The translations under genes and the position numbers were made by a program. This document shows positions 37,834 to 47,558 of a DNA stretch of 64,000 nucleotides, piece after piece. The stretch is taken from positions 19,034-83,033 of the forward strand of contig LNBW01000053.1 of the NCBI GenBank assembly GCA_001567255.1, written 5' to 3'. Below the pieces are notes generated by a model. It was not told the origin of the DNA. It was given only the letters and a program-made list of their open reading frames with translations, and made no database searches. This DNA comes from Bacteroidetes bacterium OLB9. GTDB lineage: Bacteria; Bacteroidota; Bacteroidia; Chitinophagales; Saprospiraceae. Within the stretch, counting starts at the first letter, position 1; every line of letters starts with the position of its first letter.

Positions 37834-39167
37834 TGTCTTTTATAGTTCGCGCGATGGATATAAGAATAAAAAAGTGGATGAGTGGAGTTGTGGTTTTATT
37901 TTTAACATTATTTAGTGTATCCGCTGTTGCTCAGAATTTCACCAGTTACCTTACTGGTAATGAAAACGATATCGAAACACTTCCGCTTGGTGGGGTTTGC
38001 ATGATGGGTGGAGCCGGCGAGCACGATGAAGCCATGCGCTGGTTTTTGAATCGGGCAAATGGAGGCGATGTATTGGTGTTGAGGACATCAGGGTCTAATG
38101 GATATAATAATTATATGTACAATCAACTCGGCGTGAAGATTAATTCTGTAGAGACCATCGTCTGCAAGAATAAACAGGCTAGTACTGACAATTATTTAAT
38201 TCAGAAAATTAGGATGGCAGAAGCCATATGGTTTGCAGGAGGAGATCAGTATGATTATGTATCTTACTGGCGCGACACACCTGTATCACGAGAAATTAAT
38301 AAGGCCATTAAAAACCGTAATATTGTAATCGGAGGTACTAGCGCAGGTATGGCTATCTTAGGAGAGTACTATTTTTCTGCCCGTAATGGTTCTGTGTCGT
38401 CTGAAGAAGCTTTAAACAATCCTTATCTTAGGGCAGTGACTGTGGATACAACATTATTTTTAACAGTGCCTTACATGGGCAATGTGATTACAGATACACA
38501 TTATGATGACCCGGACAGACGTGGCCGACATACAACTTTCCTGGCTAGGATTGCTAATGATTATTATCCACAGCCGCTTGGCGTAGCTTGCAATGAGTAC
38601 GTTGCTGTGTGCATTGATGAAAATGGAAAAGCTATCGTGTATGGTGATTATCCAAAGTATGATGAATTTGCTTATTTCATAAGGTTAAATTGTACTGTTG
38701 ACAATAATGTACCTGAAATCTGCGAGGCAGGAAAACCACTTACCTGGAATCAAAATGGTACAGCATTGACTGTTTATAGAGTTCCAGGTACCAATGAAGG
38801 TAAAAATACGTTCGATATGAGAACCTGGCAAGGTGGTTCGGGTGGGTCATGGTTTTTCTGGAGTGTGGATAATGGAGTTTTGGTAGAAAATTCGGGAACA
38901 GAAGTTGATTGTCTGCCGGTAAGTACTCAAGACGATCCATTAGCTTCTATAACGCTCTTTCCGAATCCTACCTATGGGCAGATTAACGTTTATGCCATCG
39001 ATGGATATAATGAAATCCGGTTTTATGATGTTGTTGGTCAATTGGTTTTAAGTCAGACTCTAACAAATAACCAATTAGATATCACTTCTTTTTCTCCAGG
39101 AGTCTATTGGTTAGAATTCATAAAAGGCAATCAAATAGTTGTAAGAAAGAAGATAGTGAAATTGTAA
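37833..39167 (+). CDS. S51 cyanophycinase-like peptidase with T9SS sorting domain
   Basis: This second S51 peptidase, ~444 aa, overlaps the previous stop in TGATG; the ATG at 37854 is an alternative start giving a cleaner signal peptide (IKKWMSGVVVLFLTLFSVSAVAQ). It shows WFAGGDQYDYV, the nucleophile elbow GGTSAGMAILG and VITDTHYDDPDRRGRHTTFL. Here the CphB-type DQH becomes DTH and the first arginine is replaced by Pro, so specificity may differ from the first copy. A linker of ~70 residues leads to a T9SS C-terminal sorting domain (FPNPTYGQINVYAI, GVYWLEF), so the enzyme should be delivered outside the cell and could make the first cuts. Confidence 0.83.
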   Translation: MSFIVRAMDIRIKKWMSGVVVLFLTLFSVSAVAQNFTSYLTGNENDIETLPLGGVCMMGGAGEHDEAMRWFLNRANGGDVLVLRTSGSNGYNNYMYNQLGVKINSVETIVCKNKQASTDNYLIQKIRMAEAIWFAGGDQYDYVSYWRDTPVSREINKAIKNRNIVIGGTSAGMAILGEYYFSARNGSVSSEEALNNPYLRAVTVDTTLFLTVPYMGNVITDTHYDDPDRRGRHTTFLARIANDYYPQPLGVACNEYVAVCIDENGKAIVYGDYPKYDEFAYFIRLNCTVDNNVPEICEAGKPLTWNQNGTALTVYRVPGTNEGKNTFDMRTWQGGSGGSWFFWSVDNGVLVENSGTEVDCLPVSTQDDPLASITLFPNPTYGQINVYAIDGYNEIRFYDVVGQLVLSQTLTNNQLDITSFSPGVYWLEFIKGNQIVVRKKIVKL

Positions 39168-39180
39168 TTATTTCCTTAAT

Positions 39181-40173
39181 TTAATATGGCAATGGCACAC
39201 GATCAAAATCAACTAATTCATACGTTGCATCATCGATTAAAAAACTAATCGGTGGATATGGATAGTGGTGTACCTTGTCAAGTGGAATGCCCCAAGGTTG
39301 CCACATATTAGTTAAGACTTGTGCGAATATGTCATCTTTCCATTCATTGAATTTGTTGGCTGCTACTTCCTCCGGAATTTCGGGTAGTTTGAATGTGATG
39401 GTATCACCATCTTGCTTTATAATATAGTCTGGCATGGCTTTAAGCAAAAAGTTGGTATATAGGAATCTTCCGTATAATTCTTCAAATTGCGCCGGATGTA
39501 GTGTCGCTCCTCCAATCTTATCTAATATTTCTTGTTGATATTTTTTGACCTCTCCATTATCTTGCATACTGCATATGATGCCAAACCCATTCATATTTAG
39601 ACAGAAGTTGAGGTCTTTGGTTTCGTCTTTGTAATTTAGCACATCTTTAGAAAGATGGACGCGATACATAACCATTGACCAAGGTGTAAAGCCTTCAAAC
39701 GCTATCGGCCTTACTAGTGACTGCAACATGAACAAAAGATTGCGTAGTTTTTTTTGCATGTGTGCAGATATTTGAAATGGCTTGTTCATGAGGATATATT
39801 GATTACGAGCATAATCAAAGTCTTGATACAATACACCGTACAACACACGAGCCATCCATTGGAATATGGTCAGTTGTGGAAGTGCTCTTACGGCCTCAAA
39901 TCCGGTTTCAAATGCAAGCTGAGTGACTTCATCCAGTTTTTTTACAGCTTCTATAACCTCAGGTGATGCCGGTAGTTTCATGTCTTTATATTTGACCCTG
40001 ATGAGGTCCAGCAACATGATGGTGGCATTATCGAGCTGGTAGCGATCTAAAAGCCATTGTGGGAAGACCTGAATAAAGTGATCGCTTCCTTCTTCTAAAG
40101 GCTGACCGGTTAGAAAACAGATATTTTGATCGAAAATGATTTTTTCAAATGGATTGAAAAGCGGTTGTGTCAT
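39181..40173 (-). CDS. hypothetical protein
   Basis: The protein is 330 aa with no signal peptide or membrane helix, so cytosolic. I do not recognise a domain. It opens with FDQNICFLTGQPLEEGSDHF, where the C-x-x-T-G pattern recalls half of a zinc or HNH-type motif, but a second cysteine pair is not evident. The middle is rich in aromatic residues (QWMARVLYGVLYQDFDYARN). It is convergent with the S51 gene (13 bp) and lies 103 bp after nuoN on the same strand, so it could be read from nuo transcripts. Confidence 0.6.
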   Translation of the reverse strand: MTQPLFNPFEKIIFDQNICFLTGQPLEEGSDHFIQVFPQWLLDRYQLDNATIMLLDLIRVKYKDMKLPASPEVIEAVKKLDEVTQLAFETGFEAVRALPQLTIFQWMARVLYGVLYQDFDYARNQYILMNKPFQISAHMQKKLRNLLFMLQSLVRPIAFEGFTPWSMVMYRVHLSKDVLNYKDETKDLNFCLNMNGFGIICSMQDNGEVKKYQQEILDKIGGATLHPAQFEELYGRFLYTNFLLKAMPDYIIKQDGDTITFKLPEIPEEVAANKFNEWKDDIFAQVLTNMWQPWGIPLDKVHHYPYPPISFLIDDATYELVDFDRVPLPY

Positions 40174-40195
40174 GATACATATGATTCCACAATCA

Positions 40196-40203
40196 CAAAG
40201 ATA
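40196..40203 (-). promoter_or_regulatory. candidate -7 promoter element of the hypothetical gene at 40173
   Basis: On the minus strand this is TATCTTTG (TAnnTTTG), 22 bp before the ATG, suggesting a promoter separate from nuo. No -33 match was found. Confidence 0.35.
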
Positions 40204-40276
40204 TACAAAATTTCCTCTTCAGGTGAACCTGATTTTAAATTTTCAATAGTACCAAAGTATGGTTTGAATTGCTATC

Positions 40277-41695
40277 TTACATACCGATCATCGATAGAAA
40301 TGCACTAGGGAAGACACCCATCCATAATATCACTACAAATAAGACAGCGACTACAGCCTGCATCAAAATAGAATGCTTTCCTATGTAGAATTCGTGTTGG
40401 GTTTCACTTCTCGTCAACATTACCTGTACAACCTTTAGGTAGTAGAATAGTCCTATAGTGCTGGATACTACCAGAGAAAGTAGTAAAACGATTTTACCGG
40501 CTGACATACCGGAAGAAAGAAGATAAAACTTACCCATAAAACCAGCAGTAAATGGAATTCCGGCCAGAGACAACAACACTAATGTAAAGAATGCAGCTAG
40601 CCAAGGTTTTGACCAGAACAGCCCACGATAATTTTCTATCATGTACGGCTCACCGTCGTGTTCAGAAGTCAAATAAGTGATCATACCGAAAGCAGCTAAA
40701 ATACTTGCAAAGTACGCTGTCAAATAAAATGCAGACGATCGGATACCATCATCAGAGAACGCTAGGAAACCCACCATTAAATATCCCAGATGTGAAATGG
40801 ACGAATAGGCGAGTAGTCGTTTAAGATTTTTCTGCTGCAGTCCAAGCCAGTTTCCTACAAACATGGAAGCAATAGCCAGTACGGCAAAAACCACCCAAAT
40901 ATTATCATTATTCAAGCCACCGATACTATAGAATAATCTGAGAAGAAAAACAAACGCAGCACCTTTACTAATGGTTGCTACAAAGGTAGAAACCGGTGCA
41001 GGAGCAGCAGAATATATGTCCGGGGTCCAGAAATGAAACGGTACCAAAGCCATTTTAAAACCAAAGCCTACGATGGTTAGTCCTAAACCTGTCAATAGCA
41101 GTAAACTGAAAGAACCTTCAGCAGGTGTTTGAGTCAGCTGTGCCAAACTCATAGAACCAGTGGAAAGATAAATAAGAGAAAACCCAAATAATATAAACCC
41201 AGTAGCTACAGCTGCTAAAATCAGATATTTGATACTGGCTTCGATGGAGATTTCTAATTTTTTAAGATAACCTATCAAGGCAAAAACGGACACACTCAAG
41301 ATCTCAAGTGAGATAACAAAAGAAATAAAGTGGTTGCTTATGGTCATCAACACAGCTCCTAGCGTGGCCAGGATCAACAAAATAAAGTACTCTTCCTTTA
41401 CCTCTTTTTGAATTCTGAAATATGGATAACTAAATATCGTGATGATAAAAGCTGATGCTATGATTAAGCCTGAAAGGAACTTGCCCAGAGGGTCAGCTAG
41501 CAATAGTTCGGTCACTGGTCTAGTTTCCGTCGGATTAAGAACGAGTATTCCAAAGGCAGCAAGAAAGGTTGCTAATGTCAATCCGTAACTCAGGGTATAA
41601 TCTCTTTTTACGGCAATCGCCAGCATGACAATGACAGCGCCAACTGCCATAACAATCTCCGGCATCAAAAAATGTATATCTTGTAATGTTACCAT
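40277..41695 (-). CDS. nuoN: NADH-quinone oxidoreductase subunit N
   Basis: This is one of the three antiporter-like proton-pumping subunits of complex I (472 aa, about 14 helices). It has the Proton_antipo_M core with KMALVPFHFWTPDIYSAAP (lysine in the channel) and KRLLAYSSISHLGYLMVGF. It is the last gene of the operon, 20 bp after nuoM. No obvious terminator hairpin follows. Confidence 0.95.
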   Translation of the reverse strand: MVTLQDIHFLMPEIVMAVGAVIVMLAIAVKRDYTLSYGLTLATFLAAFGILVLNPTETRPVTELLLADPLGKFLSGLIIASAFIITIFSYPYFRIQKEVKEEYFILLILATLGAVLMTISNHFISFVISLEILSVSVFALIGYLKKLEISIEASIKYLILAAVATGFILFGFSLIYLSTGSMSLAQLTQTPAEGSFSLLLLTGLGLTIVGFGFKMALVPFHFWTPDIYSAAPAPVSTFVATISKGAAFVFLLRLFYSIGGLNNDNIWVVFAVLAIASMFVGNWLGLQQKNLKRLLAYSSISHLGYLMVGFLAFSDDGIRSSAFYLTAYFASILAAFGMITYLTSEHDGEPYMIENYRGLFWSKPWLAAFFTLVLLSLAGIPFTAGFMGKFYLLSSGMSAGKIVLLLSLVVSSTIGLFYYLKVVQVMLTRSETQHEFYIGKHSILMQAVVAVLFVVILWMGVFPSAFLSMIGM

Positions 41696-41715
41696 CGTTG
41701 GTTTCCTTTTATGGA

Positions 41716-43263
41716 TTAATTACTTAATTCGTTTGTTTCTATCAGAATCTCATTCATACCTATTTCCTGTGGTTGGTCTTGAGATTCCATCTGTATCAGT
41801 TCCATTTTGTCAAAAGCAGACTGCGCAGTACCTATGACAGATTGAGGGAATAGACCCAACCAGATTATGGCGACCGTCAAACTGCCCATCACTAACCATT
41901 CGCGTGCATTGAAGTCAGGAAGTGTCCATTCTTTAACAGATGGTGACTGATGGAATATTTTCTGCAAAATTCTCAATGAATAGGTGACGGATACGATCAA
42001 TCCCAGTGTAGCTAATACAGCCAATAACACGTCATACTGCCAAGCACCTGCTAATGTCAAAAATTCTGATACAAAATTGGCCAGACCTGGCAATCCTAAT
42101 GATGCCATCACAAACACAAGTGTAAATCCACCCATATTTGGCATGTTCTTCCAGAATCCGCCCATCTCGTTCATATCCAGGGTGCCTGTTCTTTCGAATA
42201 TAAATTCAGAGATGATAAATAGACCGGCTATACTCAAACCATGGGCAACCATCTGCATCATTACACCTTGAAAAGCGAGCATATTAAAAGAAAAAACACC
42301 CACTAGTATAAAACCCATGTGGCTAAAACTTGAAAAAGCTATGAGTCTCTTTAGATTGCGCTGAGCATAAGATAATTTAGCTCCATATAGGATAGCAAGT
42401 GCGCCTATCAATATCGCTGGAATGGCAATACTTTGGGCTGCTTCAGGAAAGAGCGGCACGACAAATCGAATCAAACCGTAAGCAGCAGTCTTGGACATGA
42501 GCCCCGCAATAATAATACTCCCTGCTGATGGTGATTCTGCATATGCATCCGGCAACCAACTGTGGAATGGGAGTGCCGGTAATTTCACCAGAAATGCAGC
42601 TAAAAATCCACACATCAACCAGAATGCAGTGCTGCCATTCGGTAGATTACTAAGCAATTTGAAATAATCAAAAGTATATTCACCAGTCTGGCTACCGTGA
42701 TAGTAGTACAAGCCTAATATGGAGAGCAACATCATCAATCCACTGATTTGAGTGAAAAGGAAAAACTTCCACCCTGCATATTTGCTGTTTTCATGACCCC
42801 ATATTACCATTACAAAGTACATAGGTACAAGCATAATCTCCCAAAAGAAATAAAACAACATCATGTCCATAGCTAAGAACACGCCGCTAATCCCTGCCAA
42901 TAACCACAGAATATTAAAGTGGAAGAAACCAAGGTTTTTCTGAATGCTCTTCCAGGATACAAGTACGGATAATATTCCAAGGAAGAAAGTGAGGCTGAGC
43001 ATCACTAAACTGATACCATCCATTGCTAAATGGAAATTCATACCAAATTGTGGTATCCAGCTGTAATTTACATCTTCAATCCAGGCATTTTGAGCAGATA
43101 AAGATACACCTCCTTGATTTACCCAAATATTACTCACAATCAGAAAATCAGCTATCAATGCCAGTAATGCAATCCATCTTGGTGCCGATTGGCTGAATGA
43201 AGCACTTAACCAAGCGAGCAAACCGCCGCCCATAAGTATCGCTAAAATTGTTATTAATGTCAT
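41716..43263 (-). CDS. nuoM: NADH-quinone oxidoreductase subunit M
   Basis: This antiporter-like membrane subunit has 515 aa and 14 predicted helices. Signatures are FFWEIMLVPMYFVMVIWG (the conserved channel Glu in WE), LVKLPALPFHSWLPDAYAES and RNLKRLIAFSSFSHMGFILV. A charged C-terminal tail of ~25 residues (ESQDQPQEIGMNEILIETNE) is longer than usual. Its start overlaps the nuoL stop by 4 bp. Confidence 0.95.
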   Translation of the reverse strand: MTLITILAILMGGGLLAWLSASFSQSAPRWIALLALIADFLIVSNIWVNQGGVSLSAQNAWIEDVNYSWIPQFGMNFHLAMDGISLVMLSLTFFLGILSVLVSWKSIQKNLGFFHFNILWLLAGISGVFLAMDMMLFYFFWEIMLVPMYFVMVIWGHENSKYAGWKFFLFTQISGLMMLLSILGLYYYHGSQTGEYTFDYFKLLSNLPNGSTAFWLMCGFLAAFLVKLPALPFHSWLPDAYAESPSAGSIIIAGLMSKTAAYGLIRFVVPLFPEAAQSIAIPAILIGALAILYGAKLSYAQRNLKRLIAFSSFSHMGFILVGVFSFNMLAFQGVMMQMVAHGLSIAGLFIISEFIFERTGTLDMNEMGGFWKNMPNMGGFTLVFVMASLGLPGLANFVSEFLTLAGAWQYDVLLAVLATLGLIVSVTYSLRILQKIFHQSPSVKEWTLPDFNAREWLVMGSLTVAIIWLGLFPQSVIGTAQSAFDKMELIQMESQDQPQEIGMNEILIETNELSN

Positions 43264-45158
43264 AATACCATAATGATTGTAAGGATGATAAATGCGCCCA
43301 GACCTAAGCCAAGAAGATAATATCTCAGTTTACCATTTTGTGTTGTACTCAAGGCACTGTTGAATGCAAGATTCAGTTTTCCGATGCCTTTATATATACT
43401 ATCTACAAAATCATTTTCATCGATTTTTGCCAGCCAAACCATCGGATTTACAAAAAGTGTATTGTATAACTTATCAAAATCCCATCCTCGGGCAAAAAAT
43501 CCGGAAATTCCCTGCATCTCTACATTAGAAGCTTCACTTTGAGGCGCTCCTTGTCCGTATTTTTTCCATGCAAGGAAAGCACCACCGAGCGCCAATAATC
43601 CCGCTAGAGCCTGCAATAAACCTTCGCTAAGCATTGGACTATCTTGTAGGTTGACATGAGGCACTACATTTTCCATATAATGACCAAAGATGGCAAAATC
43701 ACCAAAGTTATGCGGCAATTCTATAAATCCTGCTACTAGTGATAGTATTCCTAAAATAACTAAAGGTATCTTGATGGCCATGCCTGGTTGGTGGCTAACC
43801 TTGGTTTTTTGCTCACCGAAGAAAGTGAGAAATACCATCCTGAACGTATATAAAGCGGTCAGAAATGCAGCAATGCTTCCTAGTAGCCAAAGCCAAATAC
43901 TACCTTTTGTACCGGCAAATGAATACCAGAGTATGGCATCTTTACTGTAAAATCCTGCTGTTATAAGCGGAATGGAAGCCAATGCTGCCGATCCGAATAG
44001 AAATGTCCAGAAAACCATTGGTATTTTGTTTTTTAATCCACCCATTTTAAACATATCTTGCTCATGATGAAGGGCAAGGATCACCGCACCGGCTCCGAGG
44101 AAGAGCAAAGCCTTAAAGAAGGCATGAATCATAAAGTGGAAAACAGCAGCAGACCATGCACCTACTCCACATGCAAGGAACATATAACCTATCTGGCTGA
44201 TGGTAGAGTAGGCGAGGACGCGTTTAATATCTCTTTGATATAGCGCACTCACAGAAGCAATAAATAGTGTTAATCCTCCGATGACTGCTACTAAAAACTG
44301 TACACTTGGCGCTAGTTCGAAGATGACGAAAGTTCTTGTCAACAAATAAACACCAGCAGTTACCATCGTAGCAGCATGAATGAGCGCACTCACAGGTGAT
44401 GGACCAGCCATCGCATCTGGAAGCCACGTTTGCAATGGTAACTGTGCAGACTTACCCAAGGCGCCACCAAGTAAAAGCAGTGCAGCCCAGAATGCAAGTG
44501 GATTATTACCGTTCCACACCTCAGGAGCTGCCGCAAGTATTTCCGAAATATTCAGTGTATTAAAACTCTTCACTAGCAGAAAGAAACCTAGAATCATGGA
44601 AGTATCTCCGATTCTTGTCACTAAGAATGATTTTCTTGCAGCAGCTGCATTACTTTCTGCATTATTTTTGTCGCCATAATAAAATCCGATTAGTAGGAAG
44701 CTACAAAGACCTACGCCTTCCCAGCCTAAATAAAGGAGTAGTAGGTCATTAGCCAGAACTAGGATGAGCATACTCGTTACAAATAGGTTCATATAGGCAA
44801 AGAACCGTGCGTAACCTTCTTCATCTCTCATGTACTCTGCCGAAAACAAGTGTATTAGAAATCCTACAAAAGTTATCACAAAGATAAAAGTCATAGAAAG
44901 TGCATCCAGGTGGAACGTGACTTCAGGATGAAAACTTCCTATACTGAACCATGTCCACAAGTGTTGCTCGACGACTGCACCAGGATTGGACAGAAAGTTA
45001 ACACCTATCAGCATTGTCAATAAAGCAGACAAGCCGACAGAACCTGCTCCAATCACTGGAACGAGTTTTCGGTCGATTTTATGCCCTAACAGAGCCAAGG
45101 TTAGATAACCTACAAGCGGCAGAAAGGGTATGAGCCAAAGTAATTTTGAAATATCCAT
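43260..45158 (-). CDS. nuoL: NADH-quinone oxidoreductase subunit L
   Basis: This distal proton-pumping subunit has 632 aa. It has the N-terminal Proton_antipo_N domain (TFHLDALSMTFIFVITFVG), then GWEGVGLCSFLLIGFYY, KSAQLPLQTWLPDAMAGPSP and KRVLAYSTISQIGYMFLACG in the core. The long C-terminal region should form the lateral helix that ties the pump subunits together. It lies 19 bp after nuoK and overlaps nuoM by 4 bp. Confidence 0.96.
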   Translation of the reverse strand: MDISKLLWLIPFLPLVGYLTLALLGHKIDRKLVPVIGAGSVGLSALLTMLIGVNFLSNPGAVVEQHLWTWFSIGSFHPEVTFHLDALSMTFIFVITFVGFLIHLFSAEYMRDEEGYARFFAYMNLFVTSMLILVLANDLLLLYLGWEGVGLCSFLLIGFYYGDKNNAESNAAAARKSFLVTRIGDTSMILGFFLLVKSFNTLNISEILAAAPEVWNGNNPLAFWAALLLLGGALGKSAQLPLQTWLPDAMAGPSPVSALIHAATMVTAGVYLLTRTFVIFELAPSVQFLVAVIGGLTLFIASVSALYQRDIKRVLAYSTISQIGYMFLACGVGAWSAAVFHFMIHAFFKALLFLGAGAVILALHHEQDMFKMGGLKNKIPMVFWTFLFGSAALASIPLITAGFYSKDAILWYSFAGTKGSIWLWLLGSIAAFLTALYTFRMVFLTFFGEQKTKVSHQPGMAIKIPLVILGILSLVAGFIELPHNFGDFAIFGHYMENVVPHVNLQDSPMLSEGLLQALAGLLALGGAFLAWKKYGQGAPQSEASNVEMQGISGFFARGWDFDKLYNTLFVNPMVWLAKIDENDFVDSIYKGIGKLNLAFNSALSTTQNGKLRYYLLGLGLGAFIILTIIMVL

Positions 45159-45177
45159 ACACTTATTATTTCCGGAT

Positions 45178-45486
45178 TTAATCTCTCAACTGACTAATAG
45201 CGTCAGTATCTATTGTCTTATTTAATTTGTACATCTGTAATATCAATGCCAGACCGACAGCTACTTCTGCTGCAGCCATCGCCAGTATAAATATCAGCAT
45301 CACCTGCCCGTCAGCCTGACCATGATGGGCTCCAGCCAATACAAAAGCCAGCCCTGCTGCATTAAACATTATTTCCACACTCATGAGCATGAAGATAATG
45401 TTGCGTCGGATCATTACTCCATATAGCCCGGCAAGAAACAACAAACCTGCCAGGATCATACCTGCTTCTAATGGAAAATTACTCAT
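45178..45486 (-). CDS. nuoK: NADH-quinone oxidoreductase subunit K
   Basis: The protein is 102 aa with three transmembrane helices, homologous to Mrp antiporter MrpC. Two helix glutamates of the proton path are visible in LMSVEIMFNAAGLAFV and MAAAEVAVGLALILQMYK. It overlaps the end of nuoJ by 8 bp, implying coupled translation. Confidence 0.95.
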   Translation of the reverse strand: MSNFPLEAGMILAGLLFLAGLYGVMIRRNIIFMLMSVEIMFNAAGLAFVLAGAHHGQADGQVMLIFILAMAAAEVAVGLALILQMYKLNKTIDTDAISQLRD

Positions 45487-46015
45487 GTTCTTCTTCGTTT
45501 GTTTGTAAATAACGGTGATACTCTCGCTTCTTCTCTCGGCCTAAATGGTAAGCACCCACAATACCTGACAACAGTAAGATGCCTGTCATCTCAACAGCTA
45601 AAACATAGCCACCAAAGAGCCTTTGCGACACCTCTGCAGCATCAACAATCCGTACATTGCCGGCAGTCATCTGATTGCTCGCAAAGACATATATCAATTC
45701 AGCTAGTAGGATGACGATAAGTATTGTCGGTATTTTCCATACTCCGGGTTGTAGCAGATTGGCTTCGCGTTGAATTGAGTCTTCACCTAAGTTGAGCATA
45801 ACGATGGCAAAAACAAACAATACCATAATCGCACCGGCATAAACGATGACTTCAAGTGCGGCTACAAACGGTGCGCCTGAGATAAAAAAGATGACACTTA
45901 TCGCTAGTAATGAAACAACGAGATAGAGCAATGCATGCACAGCATTTTTGTGCGTGACTACTCTGAAAGTCGCAATGAGAGCGATGAGTGCAGCTATGTA
46001 AAATATGATATTCAT
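45479..46015 (-). CDS. nuoJ: NADH-quinone oxidoreductase subunit J
   Basis: This 178-aa membrane subunit has five helices. Helix 3, which switches between alpha and pi forms in complex I, corresponds to FVAALEVIVYAGAIMVLFVF. The C-terminal tail is short and charged (GREKKREYHRYLQTNEEEHE). It lies 18 bp after nuoI and overlaps nuoK. Confidence 0.94.
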   Translation of the reverse strand: MNIIFYIAALIALIATFRVVTHKNAVHALLYLVVSLLAISVIFFISGAPFVAALEVIVYAGAIMVLFVFAIVMLNLGEDSIQREANLLQPGVWKIPTILIVILLAELIYVFASNQMTAGNVRIVDAAEVSQRLFGGYVLAVEMTGILLLSGIVGAYHLGREKKREYHRYLQTNEEEHE

Positions 46016-46033
46016 ACTAATATTTGCTTTAAA

Positions 46034-46549
46034 TTAAGGCAATAAGGTTCGTACATCCACCGGATCTAGCTCATTTTCGCCTCCACCCTTAGGCTTGACT
46101 CCTACGGCTACCCCAGCTTGCTCATAATAACTATAACCATGATACTTGCCCATGCCACTAATCAAAAGATCTTCTTTCTCATATACTAAATTCTGACGGT
46201 TGTACTCACCCATTTCAAAATCAGGTATCAACTGAATGGCATAGGTAGGGCAGGCATCTTCACACAATCCGCAAAAGATACACCGCGAAAAGTTGATTCT
46301 GAAATAATCAGGATATCTTCTGTCATTTTCATCCTCCGTAGCTTGTAGCGAAATACAGTCTGTAGGACATACGGCGGCACATAGATTACAAGCCACACAT
46401 CTTTCATTACCATCAGGATCTCGAGTCAGAACAATACGACCTCTCCATCTAGGCGCGAGATATGCTTTCTGTTCAGGATATTCAATAGTAACACGCTTAC
46501 TGAACATCTTTAGAAAGACCATCCATAATGAACGAAGACTACTAAACAT
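46034..46549 (-). CDS. nuoI: NADH-quinone oxidoreductase subunit I (2x 4Fe-4S)
   Basis: The peripheral-arm subunit carrying clusters N6a and N6b has 171 aa. Both ferredoxin motifs are complete: [15 protein letters not shown] and [15 protein letters not shown]. It passes electrons from NuoG to NuoB. It starts 11 bp after nuoH. Confidence 0.95.
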   Translation of the reverse strand: MFSSLRSLWMVFLKMFSKRVTIEYPEQKAYLAPRWRGRIVLTRDPDGNERCVACNLCAAVCPTDCISLQATEDENDRRYPDYFRINFSRCIFCGLCEDACPTYAIQLIPDFEMGEYNRQNLVYEKEDLLISGMGKYHGYSYYEQAGVAVGVKPKGGGENELDPVDVRTLLP

Positions 46550-46560
46550 GATTCTTTATT

Positions 46561-47517
46561 TTATGCATTTAATAATACGATAGCTCCAGTTACTAATACG
46601 TTGAGAAGAGCTAAAGGTAATAATAATTTCCACCCATAACTCATCAACTGATCATACCTTGGTCTAGGCAAGGTCGCTCTCAGAAGGACAAAGAATAGGA
46701 TGAAGCAAAACATTTTAATCAAAAACCAAATAATCGGTGGCAAAAAGGCAGGGCCTAACCACCCACCAAAAAATAATACCGTAATAAGTGCTGAAACTAA
46801 AGTAATACCGAGATATTCGCCCACGAAAAACATACCGAACTTCATACCTGAGTATTCCGAGTGAAATCCTGCAATCAATTCACTTTCTGCTTCTGGTAAG
46901 TCGAAAGGTAATCGGTGTGTTTCTGCCACTCCTGCTATTAAAAAGATGATGAAGCCTATGAATTGTGGAATAACAAACCATATGTTCTGCTGTGCTTCAA
47001 CGATGTCAGTCAGCCTAAAAGAACCAGTCTGAATCACAACACCCATGATGGACAATCCCATAAATACTTCATAAGAGATCATCTGTGCTGCACCTCTCAC
47101 ACCTCCGAGTAAGGAGTACTTATTGTTGGATGACCAACCTGCCAGTATAATCGTATATGCACCTAAGGAAGACATGGCGAGCACGAATAATAAACCTATA
47201 TTCAAGTCGGCTACTACCCATGATGGTGCAAAAGGGATGATGGCAAAACTCATCAAAATGGTGAGCATAATGATTGTAGGAGCTACAATAAAGAGCTTTT
47301 TATCAACAAATGGTGGTATCCAGTCCTCTTTGAAGAAGATCTTAACCATATCGGCAAGAACTTGAAATATGCCGAAAGGTCCGACACGATTAGGTCCTTT
47401 GCGCTGTTGCCATACGGCCAGCATCTTTCTTTCTACATAAATCAGACCTGCTGCTATGGTAACTGACCCTAGTAGCACTCCGACGATGATCAATATATGA
47501 AACAAGGTATCATTCAT
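46561..47517 (-). CDS. nuoH: NADH-quinone oxidoreductase subunit H
   Basis: This 318-aa membrane subunit forms the quinone entry chamber with NuoB and NuoD. Landmarks are [20 protein letters not shown] in the first loop and [20 protein letters not shown], with its acidic E-channel residues. The quinone in this phylum is usually menaquinone (family knowledge, not visible here). Confidence 0.96.
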   Translation of the reverse strand: MNDTLFHILIIVGVLLGSVTIAAGLIYVERKMLAVWQQRKGPNRVGPFGIFQVLADMVKIFFKEDWIPPFVDKKLFIVAPTIIMLTILMSFAIIPFAPSWVVADLNIGLLFVLAMSSLGAYTIILAGWSSNNKYSLLGGVRGAAQMISYEVFMGLSIMGVVIQTGSFRLTDIVEAQQNIWFVIPQFIGFIIFLIAGVAETHRLPFDLPEAESELIAGFHSEYSGMKFGMFFVGEYLGITLVSALITVLFFGGWLGPAFLPPIIWFLIKMFCFILFFVLLRATLPRPRYDQLMSYGWKLLLPLALLNVLVTGAIVLLNA

Positions 47518-47558
47518 AACCCTCGATTATTTTTATGTCTTTACAATTTTCACGCTTC

